Shown piece by piece: positions 29,160 to 39,490 of a DNA stretch of 64,000 bases (positions within the stretch are counted from its first letter, which is position 1; each line of letters begins with the position of its first letter). Under the pieces are notes generated by a model. The model was given only the letters and a program-made list of their open reading frames with translations. It made no database searches and had not been told where the DNA came from. The stretch is from assembly GCA_000332255.1 (NCBI GenBank), contig KB235926.1:2306734-2370733 (forward strand), given 5' to 3'. This DNA comes from a cyanobacterium PCC 7702. GTDB taxonomy: Bacteria; Cyanobacteriota; Cyanobacteriia; Cyanobacteriales; Nostocaceae. The position numbers were made by a program, and so were the translations under genes.

Positions 29160-30554
29160 TTAAAATTCTGCATTTTCCGGGGTGCGCGGAAAGGGAATTA
29201 CATCACGGATATTTCCCATTCCCGTCATAAATTGTATAAGCCTTTCAAAACCTAATCCAAAGCCAGCGTGAGGAACAGTACCGTAACGGCGCAAATCAAG
29301 GTACCACCACAAATCTTCTGTTTTCATTCCTTGGGCTTTTATCCGTTTTTCCAATATTTCCAAGCGTTCTTCCCGCTGCGAGCCTCCGATAATTTCACCA
29401 ATTTTTGGTGCTAAGATATCCATGGCAGCGACGGTTTTTTCGTCGTCGTTGACACGCATGTAAAAAGCTTTAATTTCGATAGGATAGTCTGTGACTATAA
29501 CTGGCTTTTTAAACAGTTGTTCGCAAAGATAGCGTTCGTGTTCTGACTGTAAATCTAATCCCCATTTGACTGGATATTCAAATTTCGCATCGGCTTTTTC
29601 GAGAAGTTTTATGGCTTCTGTATAAGTGATGCGTTCGAAGTTATTATTAATAATATTATCTGCGGTTGCTAGCACTGTGTTATCAATGCGTTGGTTAAAA
29701 AATTCCATGTCTTCTGGACATTTTTCTATCACATATTTGAAAATGTACTTGAGAAATTCTTCAGCTAAATCCATGTCGCCGTGAAGGTCGCAAAAAGCCA
29801 TTTCTGGTTCGATCATCCAAAATTCTGCTAGGTGACGAGAAGTATTGGAGTTTTCGGCGCGAAAGGTAGGACCGAAAGTATAGACTTTACTAAAAGCCAT
29901 GGCCAGAATTTCTGCTTCTAGTTGACCGCTAACTGTTAAGTAGGTTGGTCTGGCAAAAAAGTCTTTACTGTAATCTACCTCCTGTTGATTTTCTGTGCGG
30001 GGAATATTTTTTAAATCAAAGCTAGTAACGCTAAAAAGTTCTCCTGCACCTTCGCAGTCATTTGCAGTGATGATGGGAGTGTGTACCCACAAAAAACCGC
30101 GTTCTTGGAAAAATTGGTGAATAGCTACAGCACAAGCATTGCGGATGCGGAAAACTGCACCAAAGGAGTTGGTGCGCGCTCGTAAATGGCCAATGCTACG
30201 CAGAAATTCAAAGGAGTGGCGTTTCTTTTGCAAAGGATAAGTTTCGGGATCGGCTTCTCCGTAGACGATAATGTTGTTGGCTTTTAATTCAAGACGCTGT
30301 CCTTTCGCTGGGGAAGCTACCAGTACTCCTGATATTTCCACAGAAGCACCTGTATTTAGTTTTTTTAAAATAAGTTCGTAATCTGGTAAATCTTGGTTGA
30401 CCACTACTTGCAAGTTTGCCAGACAAGAACCGTCATTTACTTCGATGAAAGCAAAACCTTTTAACTCGCGTTTGGTGCGAACCCAACCTTGGACCTTTAC
30501 TGATTCATCAGGTTGACCTTTTCTTAATATTTCTGCAATCCTTGAAGCTATCAT
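29160..30554 (-). CDS. asnS: Asparaginyl-tRNA synthetase
   Basis: A 464-residue class IIb aminoacyl-tRNA synthetase charging tRNA-Asn. The N-terminal OB-fold anticodon-binding domain opens [27 protein letters not shown]. Class II motif 2 ([21 protein letters not shown]) and motif 3 ([13 protein letters not shown]) are intact, the latter near the C-terminus. I prefer the ATG at 30554 to a GTG at 30566, because it begins one base after the stop codon of the preceding gene and matches the usual N-terminus. It is probably translationally coupled to that gene. Confidence 0.96.
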   Translation of the reverse strand: MIASRIAEILRKGQPDESVKVQGWVRTKRELKGFAFIEVNDGSCLANLQVVVNQDLPDYELILKKLNTGASVEISGVLVASPAKGQRLELKANNIIVYGEADPETYPLQKKRHSFEFLRSIGHLRARTNSFGAVFRIRNACAVAIHQFFQERGFLWVHTPIITANDCEGAGELFSVTSFDLKNIPRTENQQEVDYSKDFFARPTYLTVSGQLEAEILAMAFSKVYTFGPTFRAENSNTSRHLAEFWMIEPEMAFCDLHGDMDLAEEFLKYIFKYVIEKCPEDMEFFNQRIDNTVLATADNIINNNFERITYTEAIKLLEKADAKFEYPVKWGLDLQSEHERYLCEQLFKKPVIVTDYPIEIKAFYMRVNDDEKTVAAMDILAPKIGEIIGGSQREERLEILEKRIKAQGMKTEDLWWYLDLRRYGTVPHAGFGLGFERLIQFMTGMGNIRDVIPFPRTPENAEF

Positions 30555-30555
30555 A

Positions 30556-30924
30556 TCATCCAGCACAAGACTTTAATATCCAGCCTATGATAACGCCCAA
30601 TCCACCAAAGCGGACGGCTTGCCAAAAAGGATCTTTAAAAGCGCGCCAAGAAAACAGCTGACTCTCTAAAGATACTTCCAGTATTTCTAGCTGCTGTTGA
30701 ATTTGTTGCAATTGAGCTTTCATCTCTGCTGTGAGAGGTTTGTGTTGCTTGAGTTGAGTGAGTTGTTGTTGCAATTGCTGTTGTTGGTGGCGATCGCGCT
30801 TTATTTGTCTGTAGCGCTGTCTGAGTGCTGCAAGCGAGCGTCCAACTTCCAAAAGCTGTTGTTCAAAATCCTGCAGTGGATTGTCCTGCGGCGATGGCTG
30901 TGGTGATGCGGGAGGCTGCTTCAT
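30556..30924 (-). CDS. Hypothetical coiled-coil protein with C-terminal membrane helix
   Basis: A 122-residue protein. A Pro-rich start ([13 protein letters not shown]) leads into a long Gln-rich coiled coil (about 20-90; repeated [13 protein letters not shown] pattern), then [24 protein letters not shown], a single C-terminal membrane segment. It looks like a tail-anchored protein. I chose the ATG at 30924; a longer frame to 31002 would overlap the divergent gene's start. Its stop abuts asnS, suggesting an operon. Function unknown. Confidence 0.78.
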   Translation of the reverse strand: MKQPPASPQPSPQDNPLQDFEQQLLEVGRSLAALRQRYRQIKRDRHQQQQLQQQLTQLKQHKPLTAEMKAQLQQIQQQLEILEVSLESQLFSWRAFKDPFWQAVRFGGLGVIIGWILKSCAG

Positions 30925-30966
30925 GAAAGTAGTACAGTAAAGATAAGTGTAACTGGGTGAAAATGT

Positions 30967-31254
30967 ATGTCTCAATTTACACACCTGCCCCCTAACAGTC
31001 AACTTAGAGAATTCACATCTTTAGAGCTAGCTCAAGCTTTAATGGAAAAACTGAGCATTTCCGCTCAAGATTGGCATCGTCTCAAGTCTAATCCTCAAGC
31101 TCGCGCTGGTGAACAAATAGCAGCAGCTATGGTCTTTCTTCTCAAGGAGCGACCGCAAGAAGCTCTTGTGAGATTAGAAGTAGCAGCAGGTTGGTTAAAC
31201 CACTCTCTGACAGCACCACCTTGTCCAGATCGCCAGCAAAAAGCAAACGACTAG
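30967..31254 (+). CDS. Small conserved cyanobacterial protein (possibly DUF6439)
   Basis: A 95-residue, mostly helical soluble protein. The core ELAQALMEKLSISAQDWHRL, then NPQARAGEQIAAAMVFLLKE and a C-terminal ALVRLEVAAGWLNHS, is the kind of sequence conserved across cyanobacteria; I believe it is the DUF6439 family but cannot verify this. Function unknown. It is divergent from the coiled-coil gene, with only 42 bases between their starts, so the promoters must overlap. Confidence 0.8.
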   Translation: MSQFTHLPPNSQLREFTSLELAQALMEKLSISAQDWHRLKSNPQARAGEQIAAAMVFLLKERPQEALVRLEVAAGWLNHSLTAPPCPDRQQKAND

Positions 31255-31261
31255 TTGCTAG

Positions 31262-31298
31262 TGGCTAATGTTTAATTACGTTCCTAAACAATTAGCCA
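31262..31298. terminator. Hairpin between convergent genes
   Basis: TGGCTAAT (31262-31269) pairs with ATTAGCCA (31291-31298), with inner TTTA/TAAA pairing. It lies between the small conserved gene and the RsbW-like gene. Its arms match those of the hairpin at 63846-63890. Confidence 0.55.
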
Positions 31299-31312
31299 TT
31301 AATTAATTGTTT

Positions 31313-31768
31313 CTAATTGCGCAGTAGGGGAATTCGGGGTCGGTGATGATCTAGGAATTTACAAAGTCTTAACTCCGTACCTTTTTTATTCCACTCTACT
31401 TGATCGAAAATTTGGTGTAAGATCGATAAACCACGACCACTTTCAGCTTCTTCTGACGGTAAGAATTCCGTGGGATCGCTGTTGCAATTACACGATGGGG
31501 TAAAACCTTTTCCTTGATCTGAGATAACCCACCAATATTGATTGTCTATTAAGGAAAAACGTACTACGACTTTTTTACCGGGATCTAGGTTATTGCCGTG
31601 TTTAGCTGCATTTACTAAGGCTTCTTGCAATCCTAGTCGCAGTTCGGCTTGCATTTTCGCTGGAACTTCTGCCAACAGTAAATCTAGTATCGGACAGAGA
31701 TATAAAGTTGAAGCAAAGCTAATTGTACCCCAATTACGTCCACTAGGACGAAGTGAAATGGTAATCAC
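31313..31768 (-). CDS. RsbW-like ATP-binding anti-sigma regulatory kinase
   Basis: A 151-residue GHKL ATPase-domain protein. The N-box-like motif LGLQEALVNAAKHGN (about residues 49-63), G1 motif ISDQGKGF and G2 motif SGRGLSILHQIFDQVEW place it in the HATPase_c_2 (RsbW/SpoIIAB) group, which bind or phosphorylate anti-sigma antagonists. I chose the GTG at 31768, giving a protein starting VITISLRPSGRNWGTISF, typical for cyanobacterial homologues; an upstream extension to 31825 looks unrelated. Partner sigma factor or antagonist is not encoded nearby. Confidence 0.85.
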   Translation of the reverse strand: MITISLRPSGRNWGTISFASTLYLCPILDLLLAEVPAKMQAELRLGLQEALVNAAKHGNNLDPGKKVVVRFSLIDNQYWWVISDQGKGFTPSCNCNSDPTEFLPSEEAESGRGLSILHQIFDQVEWNKKGTELRLCKFLDHHRPRIPLLRN

Positions 31769-32164
31769 AAGAGAAACCCCGTAGCTGAGCAAGTTAGCTA
31801 GACATCGGTTTGGTGTTACAGGCACCTTGACTGTTTTTGAGGTGGTCGTGTTGCCTTCAAACTTAAGTCTTCAGAACTAAATTTTGAAAATGCTAGGGAG
31901 CACTTACTCTCTTTGTGAAATTGGTTTTGTCTCATATAAAGCGGCTTGGTGTCTGTTTGCTACAGCAGTTAGCAGCTAGTTTCAAAATTGTTTTGTATTT
32001 ATAAATAAATAGAGTATCAACATACTCTTTCAGTGCCGATTTATATTTTAGACAACCCAATTTCTCTTTTAGAGTAGCCCATACTACTTCAATTTATTAT
32101 GCACAAGAGGAATTATGTTCTTACCTTAATTCTAGTTTAGCATTGTTACTATGCATTAGACTAC
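31769..32164. other. Gene-free stretch
   Basis: About 400 bases between the RsbW-like gene start and the rlmD terminator, presumably holding the RsbW-like promoter. AT-rich; no gene or strong repeat seen. Confidence 0.4.
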
Positions 32165-32193
32165 AAAAATTCGCCTTGCCCAGGCGAAATTTT
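32165..32193 (-). terminator. Rho-independent terminator of rlmD
   Basis: Stem TTCGCCT (32170-32176) / AGGCGAA (32182-32188), extended by AAAA/TTTT after one mismatch. On the minus strand it ends in a T-run. It lies 23 bases after the rlmD stop. Confidence 0.85.
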
Positions 32194-32215
32194 GAATTTG
32201 AGTTTTACTGAAAGA

Positions 32216-33598
32216 CTAAGTACCTTTTTCCGAATCCGAGCGCAGGAGAAATGCTGCTGCTTCCACATGGGCGGTTTGAGGGAAGAAGTCAGCCGGTTGT
32301 ACCAAAGTGAGGTTGTAGGCTTTGTTTTCACAAAGTAACTTCAGGTCCCGAGCAAGGGTAGCTGGTTTGCAGCTGACGTAGACTATTCGAGAAGGCTTAG
32401 TTGCCAATAAAGTTTCTATGACCTGGCGATCGCATCCTTTGCGTGGCGGATCTAGTAGCACGATATCTGGTTTTATTTTTAGCTTTGGCAATAGATTTTC
32501 TACTGTCCCAGTCTCAAAAGTTACATTATCTATACCGTTAGCCCGGGCATTAGCAACGGCTTGTGCCACTGCTTCTGGTTGCCTTTCAATGCCGATGGCT
32601 GTGCGGACTTGTTTCGCTAAAGGCAAAGTCAGCGTGCCTATGCCGCAATAAGTATCAATCAATACCTCATGTCCCCGAAGCTGCAACTGGGATTGGATCG
32701 CCTGCAACAATGCTTCCGCAGTTTCTGTGTAAATCTGAAAAAAGGTATCCGGTCGCACTTGAAATTCCAATCCCGCCAATTTTTCTCGTAGGTATGGAAC
32801 ACCTGCAACGCAGCGAGTTTCAGCTCCAAAGATAACATTTGTGCGTTCCGGGTTGCGGTTTAAACAAACTCCCACCACATCGGGATAGTGGTGGAGCCAC
32901 TTTTGTGCTTGCTGTTCGATCCCGGGTAAATTCCAGTCTTTGACCACCAAAGTTAACAAGATTTCCCCAGTACGACGACCGATACGCAATCCTAGATGAC
33001 GTATTACTCCCGTGTGGCGCTGTTCGTTGTAAATCTCCCAACCCCGCTTTTGAATATCTTGTTTGACTTGAGCTAATAAAGGATTTAACCGTACATCTTG
33101 TACCGGACATTGATTTAAATTAATTAATTCGTGGCTACCTTTTTGGTAATAACCTGCTTGTACGTTTCCAGTTGCTGATAAACCCACAGGATAGGTGGCT
33201 TTATTGCGGTAGCCAAAAGCGTTTGCAGAAGCTAAAACTGGATTGACTGGGGGTTGGATAAAGCCACCGATGCGTTCTAACGCTTGAATAACTAAATTGC
33301 GTTTGGCTAGAAGTTGATATTCATAATTTATGTGCTGCCACTGACAACCACCACATTTGTCTGCTACGATACAATTGGGTCGAAGGCGGTAACAAGAAGG
33401 TTGTAACAGTTTTTGAAGTTTGCCGCGAGCAAACTGGGGTTTGACGTACACTAAGCGCACAACAGCGCGATCGCCCGGTACAGTATCGGGTACAAACACC
33501 ACCCGCTGCTCCCAGCGTCCTACGCCGTCGCCCGTATCGCTCAAATCTGTAATGTTAACTTCTATTAATTCACCTTGCTTCCAAATAGTTTTTGTCAT
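32216..33598 (-). CDS. rlmD: 23S rRNA (uracil-5-)-methyltransferase RlmD
   Basis: A 460-residue SAM-dependent RNA methyltransferase of the RumA/TrmA family, expected to make m5U in 23S rRNA. An N-terminal TRAM domain (about 5-60) is followed by the [4Fe-4S] cysteines Cys76, Cys82, Cys85 and Cys164. The SAM motif LIDTYCGIGTLTLPLA and the catalytic region (LDPPRKGCDR, YVSCKPATLARDL) are intact. The exact target uridine cannot be told from sequence; RlmC/RlmD-type specificity is assigned by similarity. Confidence 0.9.
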   Translation of the reverse strand: MTKTIWKQGELIEVNITDLSDTGDGVGRWEQRVVFVPDTVPGDRAVVRLVYVKPQFARGKLQKLLQPSCYRLRPNCIVADKCGGCQWQHINYEYQLLAKRNLVIQALERIGGFIQPPVNPVLASANAFGYRNKATYPVGLSATGNVQAGYYQKGSHELINLNQCPVQDVRLNPLLAQVKQDIQKRGWEIYNEQRHTGVIRHLGLRIGRRTGEILLTLVVKDWNLPGIEQQAQKWLHHYPDVVGVCLNRNPERTNVIFGAETRCVAGVPYLREKLAGLEFQVRPDTFFQIYTETAEALLQAIQSQLQLRGHEVLIDTYCGIGTLTLPLAKQVRTAIGIERQPEAVAQAVANARANGIDNVTFETGTVENLLPKLKIKPDIVLLDPPRKGCDRQVIETLLATKPSRIVYVSCKPATLARDLKLLCENKAYNLTLVQPADFFPQTAHVEAAAFLLRSDSEKGT

Positions 33599-33767
33599 CG
33601 CTGATTTTTTTTAGTCGTTAACTGTAAATAAGAACGTTAGCTTTCAGGAAGAATACAGCAATTAAGAATTTTTCTGCACCTTTTGCGGCCTGCTGCTGCC
33701 TCCTCTTCACTTGTGTCCACAAGACTCGTTAAACTAGCAAATAATAAATCTCGTGATTTCAATAATC

Positions 33768-34253
33768 ATGACTGTAGTAAGCCAAGTTATTCTCAAAGCT
33801 GACGACGAACTGCGCTATCCCAGCAGCGGTGAGCTCAAAAGTATCAAAGAGTTTTTGCAAACTGGTGAACAGCGGGTACGCATTGCTAGTACCCTCGCTG
33901 AAAACGAGAAAAAAATAGTTCAGGAAGCTACTAAGCAGCTTTGGCAAAAACGCCCTGATTTTATTTCGCCAGGAGGCAATGCTTACGGAGAGCGCCAGCG
34001 TGCTCTTTGTATCCGTGATTTTGGCTGGTACTTGCGCCTGATTACCTACGGTGTACTTGCTGGTGATAAAGAACCAATCGAACAAATTGGTTTGGTGGGT
34101 GTTCGGGAAATGTATAATTCCCTGGGCGTTCCTATCGCTGGAATGGTGGAAGCCATTAATTGTTTGAAAAAAGCTTCCCTCGAGCTACTTAGCGTTGAAG
34201 ACGCAGATGAAACTGCTCCTTACTTTGATTACATCATTCAAGCGATGTCTTAA
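33768..34253 (+). CDS. apcD: Allophycocyanin alpha-B subunit
   Basis: A 161-residue phycobiliprotein. It begins [20 protein letters not shown], the ApcD signature, and Cys81 ([13 protein letters not shown]) is the phycocyanobilin attachment site. ApcD is a terminal energy emitter in the phycobilisome core, linked to energy transfer to photosystem I and to state transitions. It stands alone, away from the apcAB operon, as usual. I chose the ATG at 33768 over an in-frame ATG-less extension to 33753. The upstream region is short (about 170 bases to rlmD). Confidence 0.97.
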   Translation: MTVVSQVILKADDELRYPSSGELKSIKEFLQTGEQRVRIASTLAENEKKIVQEATKQLWQKRPDFISPGGNAYGERQRALCIRDFGWYLRLITYGVLAGDKEPIEQIGLVGVREMYNSLGVPIAGMVEAINCLKKASLELLSVEDADETAPYFDYIIQAMS

Positions 34254-34273
34254 AGTAAGTGCCTTTTGTGGTT

Positions 34274-34295
34274 CAGTGCTCAACTGTTAGCACTG
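34274..34295 (+). terminator. Possible apcD terminator hairpin
   Basis: CAGTGCT (34274-34280) / AGCACTG (34289-34295), 21 bases after the apcD stop. No T-run. Confidence 0.45.
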
Positions 34296-34439
34296 GATGT
34301 GGACTGCATTTCTCAATACCATCATACTCCTCACAATTGGTAATGGCTGTGGCAAGATTTGTGTCAGGTTATTAACTGGTTGTGAGGATATTTTATTAGC
34401 GTTCTGTTTTCTTAGTAGTTGCTATTTGCAAACAAAATA

Positions 34440-34469
34440 CCGACACTATTCTGTAAAGAATACTGTCGG
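34440..34469. repeat. Strong inverted repeat
   Basis: CCGACA-c-TATTCT / AGAATA-c-TGTCGG with a 4-base loop (gtaa): 13-base arms with a single C:C mismatch. No T-run follows, so it may be a repeat element, an RNA structure or a protein site rather than a terminator. Confidence 0.7.
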
Positions 34470-34568
34470 CAACTCGTGTGTTCCCTATTAATGACTCGGC
34501 TAGAGTTCAGTTAACTGTTATTCTCTCAATTCGTCGATAATAGCAGTACGATCTCAATCATGAATATT

Positions 34569-34584
34569 TGTGATAATAATCACA
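34569..34584. promoter_or_regulatory. CRP-class binding site
   Basis: TGTGA-TAATAA-TCACA matches the TGTGA-N6-TCACA consensus of CRP proteins exactly, and the 16 bases are almost fully palindromic. Cyanobacterial SyCRP1/AnCrpA proteins are known to use this consensus. The nearest downstream gene is purL, about 350 bases away. Confidence 0.6.
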
Positions 34585-34936
34585 TACAAATTTTTGTCCC
34601 TTTTACCGAATTCTTTGAAATAGAATTCCTCTAGCTTGATAAATTAGTAATTTTGCTTATATTAATGTGTATTTATTATTATTTTGCTGGCATGGATACT
34701 TACACGGCTCTAGTTTTTAGCAGTTAGTGCCAAGGAATGTGTAATGGTTTTTGAAATATCCGAAAAAGTTAAGTATTTTTGCAGTTGTCAGAATTTGTTT
34801 ATTTTATTAATAAGAGAGTGTATCCCAGTGCTAACACTGAATAACAGTAAACATCAGTTCATTGCGAGTAAGTATTTTACGGGAAGGAATTAGAAACAGA
34901 TAAAATAGAGCTTTGTTCCCTCGGTGCATTACTGAT

Positions 34937-37306
34937 ATGACCAGCTCCGAAATTCCCTTTTCCTCCAAAGAACTTGCATCTTTTGGTATTAAACCTGAAG
35001 AATACCAGGAAATAGTGCGGCGCTTAGGACGCCATCCAAACAAAACAGAACTGGGAATGTTTGGGGTAATGTGGTCAGAACATTGCTGTTACAAAAATTC
35101 TCGACCCTTACTAAAACAATTTCCCACCACAGGCGATCGCATTGTTGTCGGTCCAGGTGAAAATGCGGGTGTGGTAGATTTGGGCGAAGGATTGCGACTT
35201 GCCATGAAAATAGAGTCCCACAACCATCCTTCTGCCGTAGAACCTTTTCAAGGAGCTGCCACAGGGGTAGGAGGTATTTTGCGCGACATATTTACAATGG
35301 GTGCGCGTCCGATAGCGATTTTAAATTCCTTACGCTTCGGTAAATTAGAGGATGCCAAAACACAAAGACTTTTTAGCGGCGTAGTAGCAGGTATCAGCCA
35401 TTACGGAAATTGCGTAGGTGTTCCTACTGTAGGTGGTGAAGTATACTTCGATGCTGCATATTCCGGCAATCCTTTAGTGAACGTAATGGCACTAGGATTG
35501 ATGGAAACGCAAGAAATAGTGAAATCAGCTGCATCTGGAATTGGCAATCCCGTATTGTACGTTGGTTCTACCACCGGACGGGATGGAATGGGTGGTGCTA
35601 GCTTTGCCAGTGCAGAACTGAGCGATGGCTCCAAAGACAATCGTCCTGCAGTGCAAGTCGGCGATCCCTTTTTAGAAAAATCATTAATTGAAGCTTGTTT
35701 GCAAGCGTTTCAAACCGGTGCAGTAGTTGCAGCACAGGACATGGGTGCAGCTGGTATTACTTGCTCTACCTCAGAAATGGCAGCTAAAGGAAATGTGGGA
35801 ATTGAATTAGATTTGGACAAAATTCCTGTAAGAGAAAGCGGGATGGCCCCTCATGAGTACTTGCTTTCCGAGTCCCAAGAAAGAATGTTATTAGTTGCTC
35901 AAAAAGGACGCGAGCAAGAGTTAATCACCATCTTTCACCGCTGGGGACTTCATGCTGTGGTTGCAGGTACAGTAATAGCTGAGCCAGTGGTACGAATCTT
36001 CTTTGACGGTAAAGTAGCAGCAGAAGTTCCTGCCAAAGCTTTAGCAGAAAATACCCCCGTCTACGAGCGAGAAATTTTGCCAGAACCACCAGAGTACGTG
36101 CGTCAAGCTTGGGAGTGGACAGCTGCTTCTATTGGCGAGTGCACAACTGCTGGAATTGAAATTCAAGGGCGCCTACACAGCTGGAACAGTATTCTTTTGA
36201 CTTTGCTAGATACTCCCACCATCGCTTCCAAACGTTGGGTTTACCGCCAGTACGACTATCAAGTGCAGAATAACACCGTCATGCTACCAGGCAACGCCGA
36301 TGCTGCTGTTATCCGCCTGCGTCCTTTAGATCCTTGTTCTTTTCCAACCCAATTTGCAACTGCAACCAGCAAGAAAGCTATAGCTGCTACAGTTGACTGC
36401 AACTCTCGTTACGTTTATCTTGACCCTTACGAAGGAGCAAAAGCAGTCGTAGCAGAAGCAGCACGCAACCTCAGCTGCGTAGGTGCAGAACCTTTAGCAG
36501 TAACAGATAACCTGAATTTCGGCAGTCCTGAAAAACCAATTGGTTACTGGCAATTAGCACAAGCTTGTCGCGGTCTGGCAGAAGGCTGTCGAGAAATGGG
36601 AACTCCCATTACTGGTGGTAATGTTTCTTTATACAACGAAACGTTAGATTGCCAAGGACTACCCCAACCAATTTATCCGACTCCTGTTGTGGGAATGGTA
36701 GGACTAATACCCGACTTTACCAAAATTTGCGGTTTAGCTTGGCAAGCGCAAAAAGATGTGATTTATTTATTGGGTGAACTATCGTCGTTTCACTGCAGTT
36801 TAGGTGGTTCAGAATATTTAGCCGCAATTCACAATCTTGTAGCAGGAAAACCACCCCGAGTCAATTGGGAGTGGGAGCGACGGGTACAAAAAGTTTGTCG
36901 GGAAGGGATTGCGCGAGGATGGATACGCTCGGCCCATGATTGTGCTGAAGGTGGATTGATAATTGCCATTGCTGAAAGTTGTATAACAAGCAAACTTGGT
37001 GCACAACTGAACTTAGATTTAACTGCAATTGCTTCCCAACGATTGGACGAAGTATTGTTTGGTGAAGGTGGCGGACGCATAGTAGTTTCCGTGGCACCAG
37101 AACAACAAAAGATGTGGGAATCTTACTTAAGAGAAAATCTCGGCCAACAGTGGCAAAAATTAGGTAAAGTAGAAAATTCCCAAACAGGTTTGCGGGTTTT
37201 CACCTCTCAAGGAGAATTGTTAATAGACGCTAGTATTGAACAGATGAGCGATCGCTATGGACGTGCCATTGAAAAACGTTTAGCCATTTATTCTACAACT
37301 CCCTAA
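34937..37306 (+). CDS. purL: Phosphoribosylformylglycinamidine synthase subunit PurL
   Basis: A 789-residue ATP-dependent FGAM synthase of purine biosynthesis (step 4). It is the small PurL type that works with separate PurS and PurQ subunits. Conserved motifs: [21 protein letters not shown] near the N-terminus, [35 protein letters not shown] and the C-terminal HDCAEGGL. I chose the ATG at 34937 ([13 protein letters not shown]) over an upstream in-frame start at 34913. purF, the first enzyme of the pathway, follows on the same strand after about 190 bases. Confidence 0.97.
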   Translation: MTSSEIPFSSKELASFGIKPEEYQEIVRRLGRHPNKTELGMFGVMWSEHCCYKNSRPLLKQFPTTGDRIVVGPGENAGVVDLGEGLRLAMKIESHNHPSAVEPFQGAATGVGGILRDIFTMGARPIAILNSLRFGKLEDAKTQRLFSGVVAGISHYGNCVGVPTVGGEVYFDAAYSGNPLVNVMALGLMETQEIVKSAASGIGNPVLYVGSTTGRDGMGGASFASAELSDGSKDNRPAVQVGDPFLEKSLIEACLQAFQTGAVVAAQDMGAAGITCSTSEMAAKGNVGIELDLDKIPVRESGMAPHEYLLSESQERMLLVAQKGREQELITIFHRWGLHAVVAGTVIAEPVVRIFFDGKVAAEVPAKALAENTPVYEREILPEPPEYVRQAWEWTAASIGECTTAGIEIQGRLHSWNSILLTLLDTPTIASKRWVYRQYDYQVQNNTVMLPGNADAAVIRLRPLDPCSFPTQFATATSKKAIAATVDCNSRYVYLDPYEGAKAVVAEAARNLSCVGAEPLAVTDNLNFGSPEKPIGYWQLAQACRGLAEGCREMGTPITGGNVSLYNETLDCQGLPQPIYPTPVVGMVGLIPDFTKICGLAWQAQKDVIYLLGELSSFHCSLGGSEYLAAIHNLVAGKPPRVNWEWERRVQKVCREGIARGWIRSAHDCAEGGLIIAIAESCITSKLGAQLNLDLTAIASQRLDEVLFGEGGGRIVVSVAPEQQKMWESYLRENLGQQWQKLGKVENSQTGLRVFTSQGELLIDASIEQMSDRYGRAIEKRLAIYSTTP

Positions 37307-37494
37307 CTGCTTGTTGAAAAAGCAAGAACTAAACATTAACAGTAAGGGTTTTAACAAACAACTCCTTACTTATACTGGCTTCCACAACCGCAATTAAGGT
37401 ACTGTTTTAATGGATGGTTAAACTCTGATTAAAGTAGGAACCATCCCCCGACACGATTCCAGTGACTTGATACCCCGACCAGGAGCAAGCTAGC

Positions 37495-38997
37495 ATGATT
37501 CCCAAGCATCCCGCAACCCCGGATGATGACTCTCAAGAGAATGACAACTTCACTTCTTCCAAGCCAGAAATTCAACCAGATAAGCCAGAAGAAGCTTGTG
37601 GTGTTTTTGGCGTTTACGCACCAGAGGAAGATGTGGCCAAACTTACCTATTTTGGATTGTACGCCCTCCAGCATCGGGGACAAGAATCTGCTGGTATAGC
37701 CACATTTGCAGGTGAACAAGTACACCTGCACAAAGAAATGGGTTTGGTATCTCAAGTGTTCAACGAAGCAATTTTGAAAGAGCTCCCCGGTGCAATTGCC
37801 GTTGGCCACACTCGTTATTCCACCACTGGTTCCAGCCGCAAAGTCAACGCCCAACCCGCTGTAGTTGATACTCGATTGGGAAAATTAGCATTGGCACATA
37901 ACGGTAATTTAGTCAACGTTACGCAACTGCGAGAAGAACTGTTGCAACAAAACTGCAACTTAGTCACGACCACTGATTCCGAGATGATTGCTTTGGCGAT
38001 CGCCCAAGAAATCAACGCCGGTAAGGATTGGCTTGCAGGCTGCATTCAAGCTTGCAGTCGCTGTCAAGGAGCCTTTAGTTTAGTCATTGGTACGCCGGTC
38101 GGGCTTATAGGCATTCGCGATCCTAACGGTATTCGTCCTTTGGTAATAGGTACTTTGGGAAGCAATCCAGCACGCTATGTCCTGGCTTCAGAAACCTGCG
38201 CCTTAGATATTATTGGCGCTAATTACCTGCGAGACGTGCAACCAGGCGAGTTAGTTTGGATTACAGAAGATAGTCTCACCTCCCAGCAATGGAGCCAACA
38301 GCCCCAAAGAAAGCTGTGTATTTTTGAGATGATTTACTTTGCTCGCCCAGATAGTATCATGCATAATGAAAGTTTGTACAGTTACCGCATGCGACTGGGA
38401 CAGCAACTAGCACAAGAATCTCCTGCAGATGCCGATATCGTGATCGGCGTTCCCGATTCTGGCGTACCAGCAGCGATTGGATTTTCACAAGCCTCGGGAA
38501 TTCCCTACGTAGAAGGACTGATTAAAAATCGCTATGTAGGGCGCACCTTTATTCAGCCTACCCAATCCATGCGCGAGTCGGGCATTCGCATGAAATTAAA
38601 CCCGCTCAAAGATGTACTGTATGGTAAACGAGTCGTGATTGTTGATGACTCAATCGTGCGGGGAACTACCAGTCGAAAATTGGTGAAAACTTTACGCGAA
38701 GCTGGTGCGCTAGAAGTGCACATGCGAATTTCCTCGCCACCGGTTACCCACCCCTGTTTTTACGGAATCGATACTGATTCTCAAGAGCAACTAATTGCTG
38801 CAACCAAGTCAGTAGAAGAAATTACCAAGCAATTAGAGGTGGATAGCCTTGCCTACCTGAGTTGGGAAGGAATGCTAACAGCAACACGAGAAGATCCGCA
38901 AAGTTTTTGCTCCGCTTGCTTTACCGGAGACTATCCCATTCCTGTCCCGGAACCGATAAAACGCACGAAGTTGATGTTTGAAAAAGTAGCGGTTTAA
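37495..38997 (+). CDS. purF: Amidophosphoribosyltransferase
   Basis: A 500-residue enzyme catalysing the first committed step of purine synthesis. Residues 1-34 are a propeptide ending PEEA; cleavage exposes Cys35 (CGVFG), the glutaminase nucleophile. The PRPP-binding motif VVIVDDSIVRGTT lies in the C-terminal half, and the cysteines near SFCSACFTGDYP, with others, fit the [4Fe-4S] Bacillus-type enzyme. Adjacent to purL on the same strand. Confidence 0.97.
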   Translation: MIPKHPATPDDDSQENDNFTSSKPEIQPDKPEEACGVFGVYAPEEDVAKLTYFGLYALQHRGQESAGIATFAGEQVHLHKEMGLVSQVFNEAILKELPGAIAVGHTRYSTTGSSRKVNAQPAVVDTRLGKLALAHNGNLVNVTQLREELLQQNCNLVTTTDSEMIALAIAQEINAGKDWLAGCIQACSRCQGAFSLVIGTPVGLIGIRDPNGIRPLVIGTLGSNPARYVLASETCALDIIGANYLRDVQPGELVWITEDSLTSQQWSQQPQRKLCIFEMIYFARPDSIMHNESLYSYRMRLGQQLAQESPADADIVIGVPDSGVPAAIGFSQASGIPYVEGLIKNRYVGRTFIQPTQSMRESGIRMKLNPLKDVLYGKRVVIVDDSIVRGTTSRKLVKTLREAGALEVHMRISSPPVTHPCFYGIDTDSQEQLIAATKSVEEITKQLEVDSLAYLSWEGMLTATREDPQSFCSACFTGDYPIPVPEPIKRTKLMFEKVAV

Positions 38998-39036
38998 CCT
39001 TCTGAGGGCAATTAAATTCTGCAAATTTCAAGTTAG

Positions 39037-39071
39037 GTTGGCGATAAGCACCTTTTGTGCTTGCGACCAAC
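39037..39071 (+). terminator. Probable purF terminator
   Basis: Nested hairpin: GTTGG/CCAAC outside and AGCAC-ctttt-GTGCT inside, about 40 bases after the purF stop. Confidence 0.5.
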
Positions 39072-39124
39072 TGCTACTTTTAGGAGCAAAAAAGCCGCGA
39101 GGAAGATGTCATCTGTATCTTAAC

Positions 39125-39406
39125 TTAATCTTTCTGCAAAAATTCAATTTTTGGTAATAAAGGATCGGAAACTACACCCACACCATTGAAATCCCAACGC
39201 TTTAGCAAATTGCCTATTTGCGATCCGGGAACAGATTCCACTGCAAAACGATTTGCCACTTCTGTCGCATGGGTGTTGAGATAGGTCAGAGCATCAAAAT
39301 GTTCGCGAAACAACAATAAATAACCAGTCCGGTCAGAGTTGATTTTAGCTGCAAGGTAGCGACCGTCAGTTTTTGACCGTACTAAATAATAAATTTCAGA
39401 AAACAT
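39125..39406 (-). CDS. Conserved hypothetical protein
   Basis: A 93-residue soluble protein beginning MFSEIYYLVRSKTDGRYLAA, with predicted mixed alpha/beta structure (strand-rich N-terminus, helix ALTYLNTHATEVANRF, then SVPGSQIGNLLKRWDF). It looks like a real, conserved small protein but I do not recognise a family. It is upstream of nothing obvious; the ABC permease gene, same strand, ends about 85 bases before its start on the far side. Confidence 0.75.
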   Translation of the reverse strand: MFSEIYYLVRSKTDGRYLAAKINSDRTGYLLLFREHFDALTYLNTHATEVANRFAVESVPGSQIGNLLKRWDFNGVGVVSDPLLPKIEFLQKD

Positions 39407-39490
39407 GGTTCGTGGATAACAAAAGTGCGTGTTTGGGGATAGGATTTCACCTCAGAGCCATTTTTGCCGCTTGCCTTTTTACTTAAGTAT

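Larger units (their letters stand above)
34254..34936. other. Long intergenic region apcD / purL
   Basis: Nearly 700 bases with several structured elements (listed separately: two hairpins and a CRP-type palindrome). A further small palindrome CAGTG-ctaa-CACTG lies at 34826-34839. A 64-codon frame (34297-34491) spans one hairpin and has no protein-like character. Confidence 0.5.

Noticed and set aside
34297-34491. 64-codon plus-strand frame between apcD and purL
   Set aside because: It runs through a strong hairpin and ends just after it; composition is not protein-like and there is no ribosome-binding site.
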